Shown piece by piece: positions 6,406-7,526 of a stretch of 7,526 nt of DNA (positions are counted from its first letter, which is position 1; every line of letters starts with the position of its first letter). The notes under the pieces are model-generated. The model searched no databases and was not told the DNA's origin. It worked only from the letters and a program-made list of their open reading frames with translations. Source of the stretch: an uncultured Bacteroidota bacterium (GTDB taxonomy: Bacteria > Bacteroidota > Bacteroidia > Bacteroidales > VadinHA17). A program made the position numbers and the translations under genes. Location of the stretch: assembly GCA_903865465.1 (NCBI GenBank), contig CAIPJU010000683.1:1-7526 (forward strand). Direction: 5' to 3'.

Positions 6406-7526
6406 ATGATTAAGCCAGTAAAAATATTACTTCTGACCATTATTGCCTGCAAGTCCGTTCTCATGTGCGATGCTCAGCATAATTCGGATTCATTGGCAAA
6501 ATACCTTGGGATTGCCGCTGAAAAGAATCCGGGAGTTTTACAGAATTATTTAGAATACAAGGCAGCCTTGCAGAAGGTACCACAGGCAGCATCACTTCCC
6601 GATCCGCAACTTAGCTTAGGGGTTTTCGTTAAACCAATGGAACTGCCTGGCGGAAATCAGGTGGCCGATGTGAAACTAATGCAAATGTTCCCATGGTTCG
6701 GTGTGCTAAGAAATGCAAAAGATGAAATGAGCCTGATGGCCAATGCCCGTTTTGAGCTCTTCCTCGATGCTCAATTACAGCTTTCTTTTGATGTTCGACA
6801 GAAATGGTCTGAATTATTCAGAATCAGAAAAGAAATCAGCATCACAGAGAAAAATGTTGAAATACTTAAAACAATAGAACGGCTTGCAATGGCAGCTTTT
6901 AAGTCACCTTCAGCTAAGGGGCCTGCAACATCCCTGTCAGCAAACAGAAATGATGTGGCAGTTTCCCAAACCGTCAATCAGAATAATGTTTCGGGCATGC
7001 AGTCGATGAGTTCAGAAAAACAGGGAAAGATCAATTCAGCAATGATCAGTCAGGCTGCAATGCAAACTGGTCCGATGTCCTCCCAGGGAAACCAGAATCT
7101 GACTGACCTTTACAAAATTCAGATGGAAGCAGCTGAAACTGAAAACAATATAACGGTCCTGAGGAACAATGAACGCACTGTGATTGCAGCATTTAACGGA
7201 TATCTGAACAGGGATCCGGAAATGAAGGTTTCAACCCCTGATTTTATGATTTCAGATTCACTGGGTTTACCGCTCAGCTTGGTTTATGATTCCATTATGG
7301 CAAATAATCCGATGCTGAAAATGATCAGATACGAAAAGCAATCTCTCGAAGCCAGGTCAAAGATGACTAAGGGAATGAGCTACCCGATGGTAGGTGTTGG
7401 AGTGGATTATGCTGTAATCAGCAGGAATGAGATGTCAGCTTCAACAATGAACGGGAAGGACATGATAATGCCGATGGTCACTATAACACTCCCTGTTTAC
7501 AGGAAAAAGTATTCTGCGATGCAGAG
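6406..7526 (+). CDS. TolC/CusC-family outer-membrane efflux factor with Met-rich insertion, 3' end outside window
   Basis: Open from the ATG at 6406 to the window edge (373 codons plus 2 bases); no stop is seen, so the C-terminus is missing. The start is 7 bases after the pump stop codon, implying co-transcription and probably translational coupling. An N-terminal export signal is present: either signal peptidase I cleavage at CDA|Q (after residue 23) or a lipobox IIAC at C15; CusC itself is a lipoprotein. The TolC pattern is visible: SLPDPQLSLG (63-72) and QMFPWFGVLRNAKDE (93-107), then long helices (about 108-165), LTDLYKIQMEAAETEN (232-247), and a second repeat from about 290 ending in the strand motif TLPVYRKKY (361-369). 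Between the helices, residues about 166-231 form a Ser/Gln/Asn/Met-rich insertion where family members normally have a short turn. A second Met cluster lies at 320-357. The role is the outer-membrane exit duct for the RND pump; metal contact by the Met clusters is inferred. Confidence 0.88.
   Translation, partial: MIKPVKILLLTIIACKSVLMCDAQHNSDSLAKYLGIAAEKNPGVLQNYLEYKAALQKVPQAASLPDPQLSLGVFVKPMELPGGNQVADVKLMQMFPWFGVLRNAKDEMSLMANARFELFLDAQLQLSFDVRQKWSELFRIRKEISITEKNVEILKTIERLAMAAFKSPSAKGPATSLSANRNDVAVSQTVNQNNVSGMQSMSSEKQGKINSAMISQAAMQTGPMSSQGNQNLTDLYKIQMEAAETENNITVLRNNERTVIAAFNGYLNRDPEMKVSTPDFMISDSLGLPLSLVYDSIMANNPMLKMIRYEKQSLEARSKMTKGMSYPMVGVGVDYAVISRNEMSASTMNGKDMIMPMVTITLPVYRKKYSAMQ

Noticed and set aside
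1521..7526. Metal cluster as part of an insertion sequence, integron or other mobile element
   Set aside because: No transposase, integrase, terminal repeats or tRNA boundary is visible, and base composition does not change noticeably across the window.

Overview
The window looks like Bacteroidota chromosome. Leaders are A/T-rich with no clear Shine-Dalgarno. One gene has a good Bacteroidota-type -7 box (TAnnTTTG). A small protein carries the HYC/CC/PP motif series that I know only from that phylum, and the CusA-like pump is of an unusually long form. The genus cannot be told from the sequence.

Left part (1-1363, minus strand): the N-terminal 53 codons of a response-regulator-like receiver protein, cut by the window edge. 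It lies 65 bases downstream of a complete gene for a PLP-dependent trans-sulfuration enzyme (cystathionine gamma-lyase/gamma-synthase family). A roughly 160-base divergent intergenic region (1364-1520) follows, with a promoter candidate for the enzyme and a perfect palindrome facing the right-hand cluster.

Right part (1521-7526, plus strand): a copper/silver-type metal export cluster. The order is (i) a 138-aa exported or membrane-anchored Cys/His protein of the HYC_CC_PP type; (ii) a predicted intrinsic terminator; (iii) a 118-aa exported HMA-domain metallochaperone with CxxC and a C-terminal CC; (iv) a 176-base spacer with a large imperfect inverted repeat; (v) a 1281-aa CusA/CzcA-family RND pump that keeps the three methionines forming the Cu(I)/Ag(I) site of CusA; (vi) 7 bases later, a TolC/CusC-type outer-membrane factor running off the right edge. 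A plausible model is that the two small Cys-rich proteins bind or deliver metal in the periplasm, the pump takes it up through its methionine site, and the outer-membrane channel expels it. The adaptor subunit (CusB-like) is not in the window and would be expected downstream.

The most interesting points are departures from textbook Cus proteins. The outer-membrane factor has a Met/Ser/Gln-rich insertion of about 60-70 residues where the periplasmic hairpin tip should be, and a second methionine cluster near its later beta-strand region. The pump has an extra multi-pass membrane block of about 110 residues, an extra periplasmic segment next to its metal-binding region, and non-CusA residues at two proton-relay positions. 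No mobile element, CRISPR array, rRNA or tRNA was seen.
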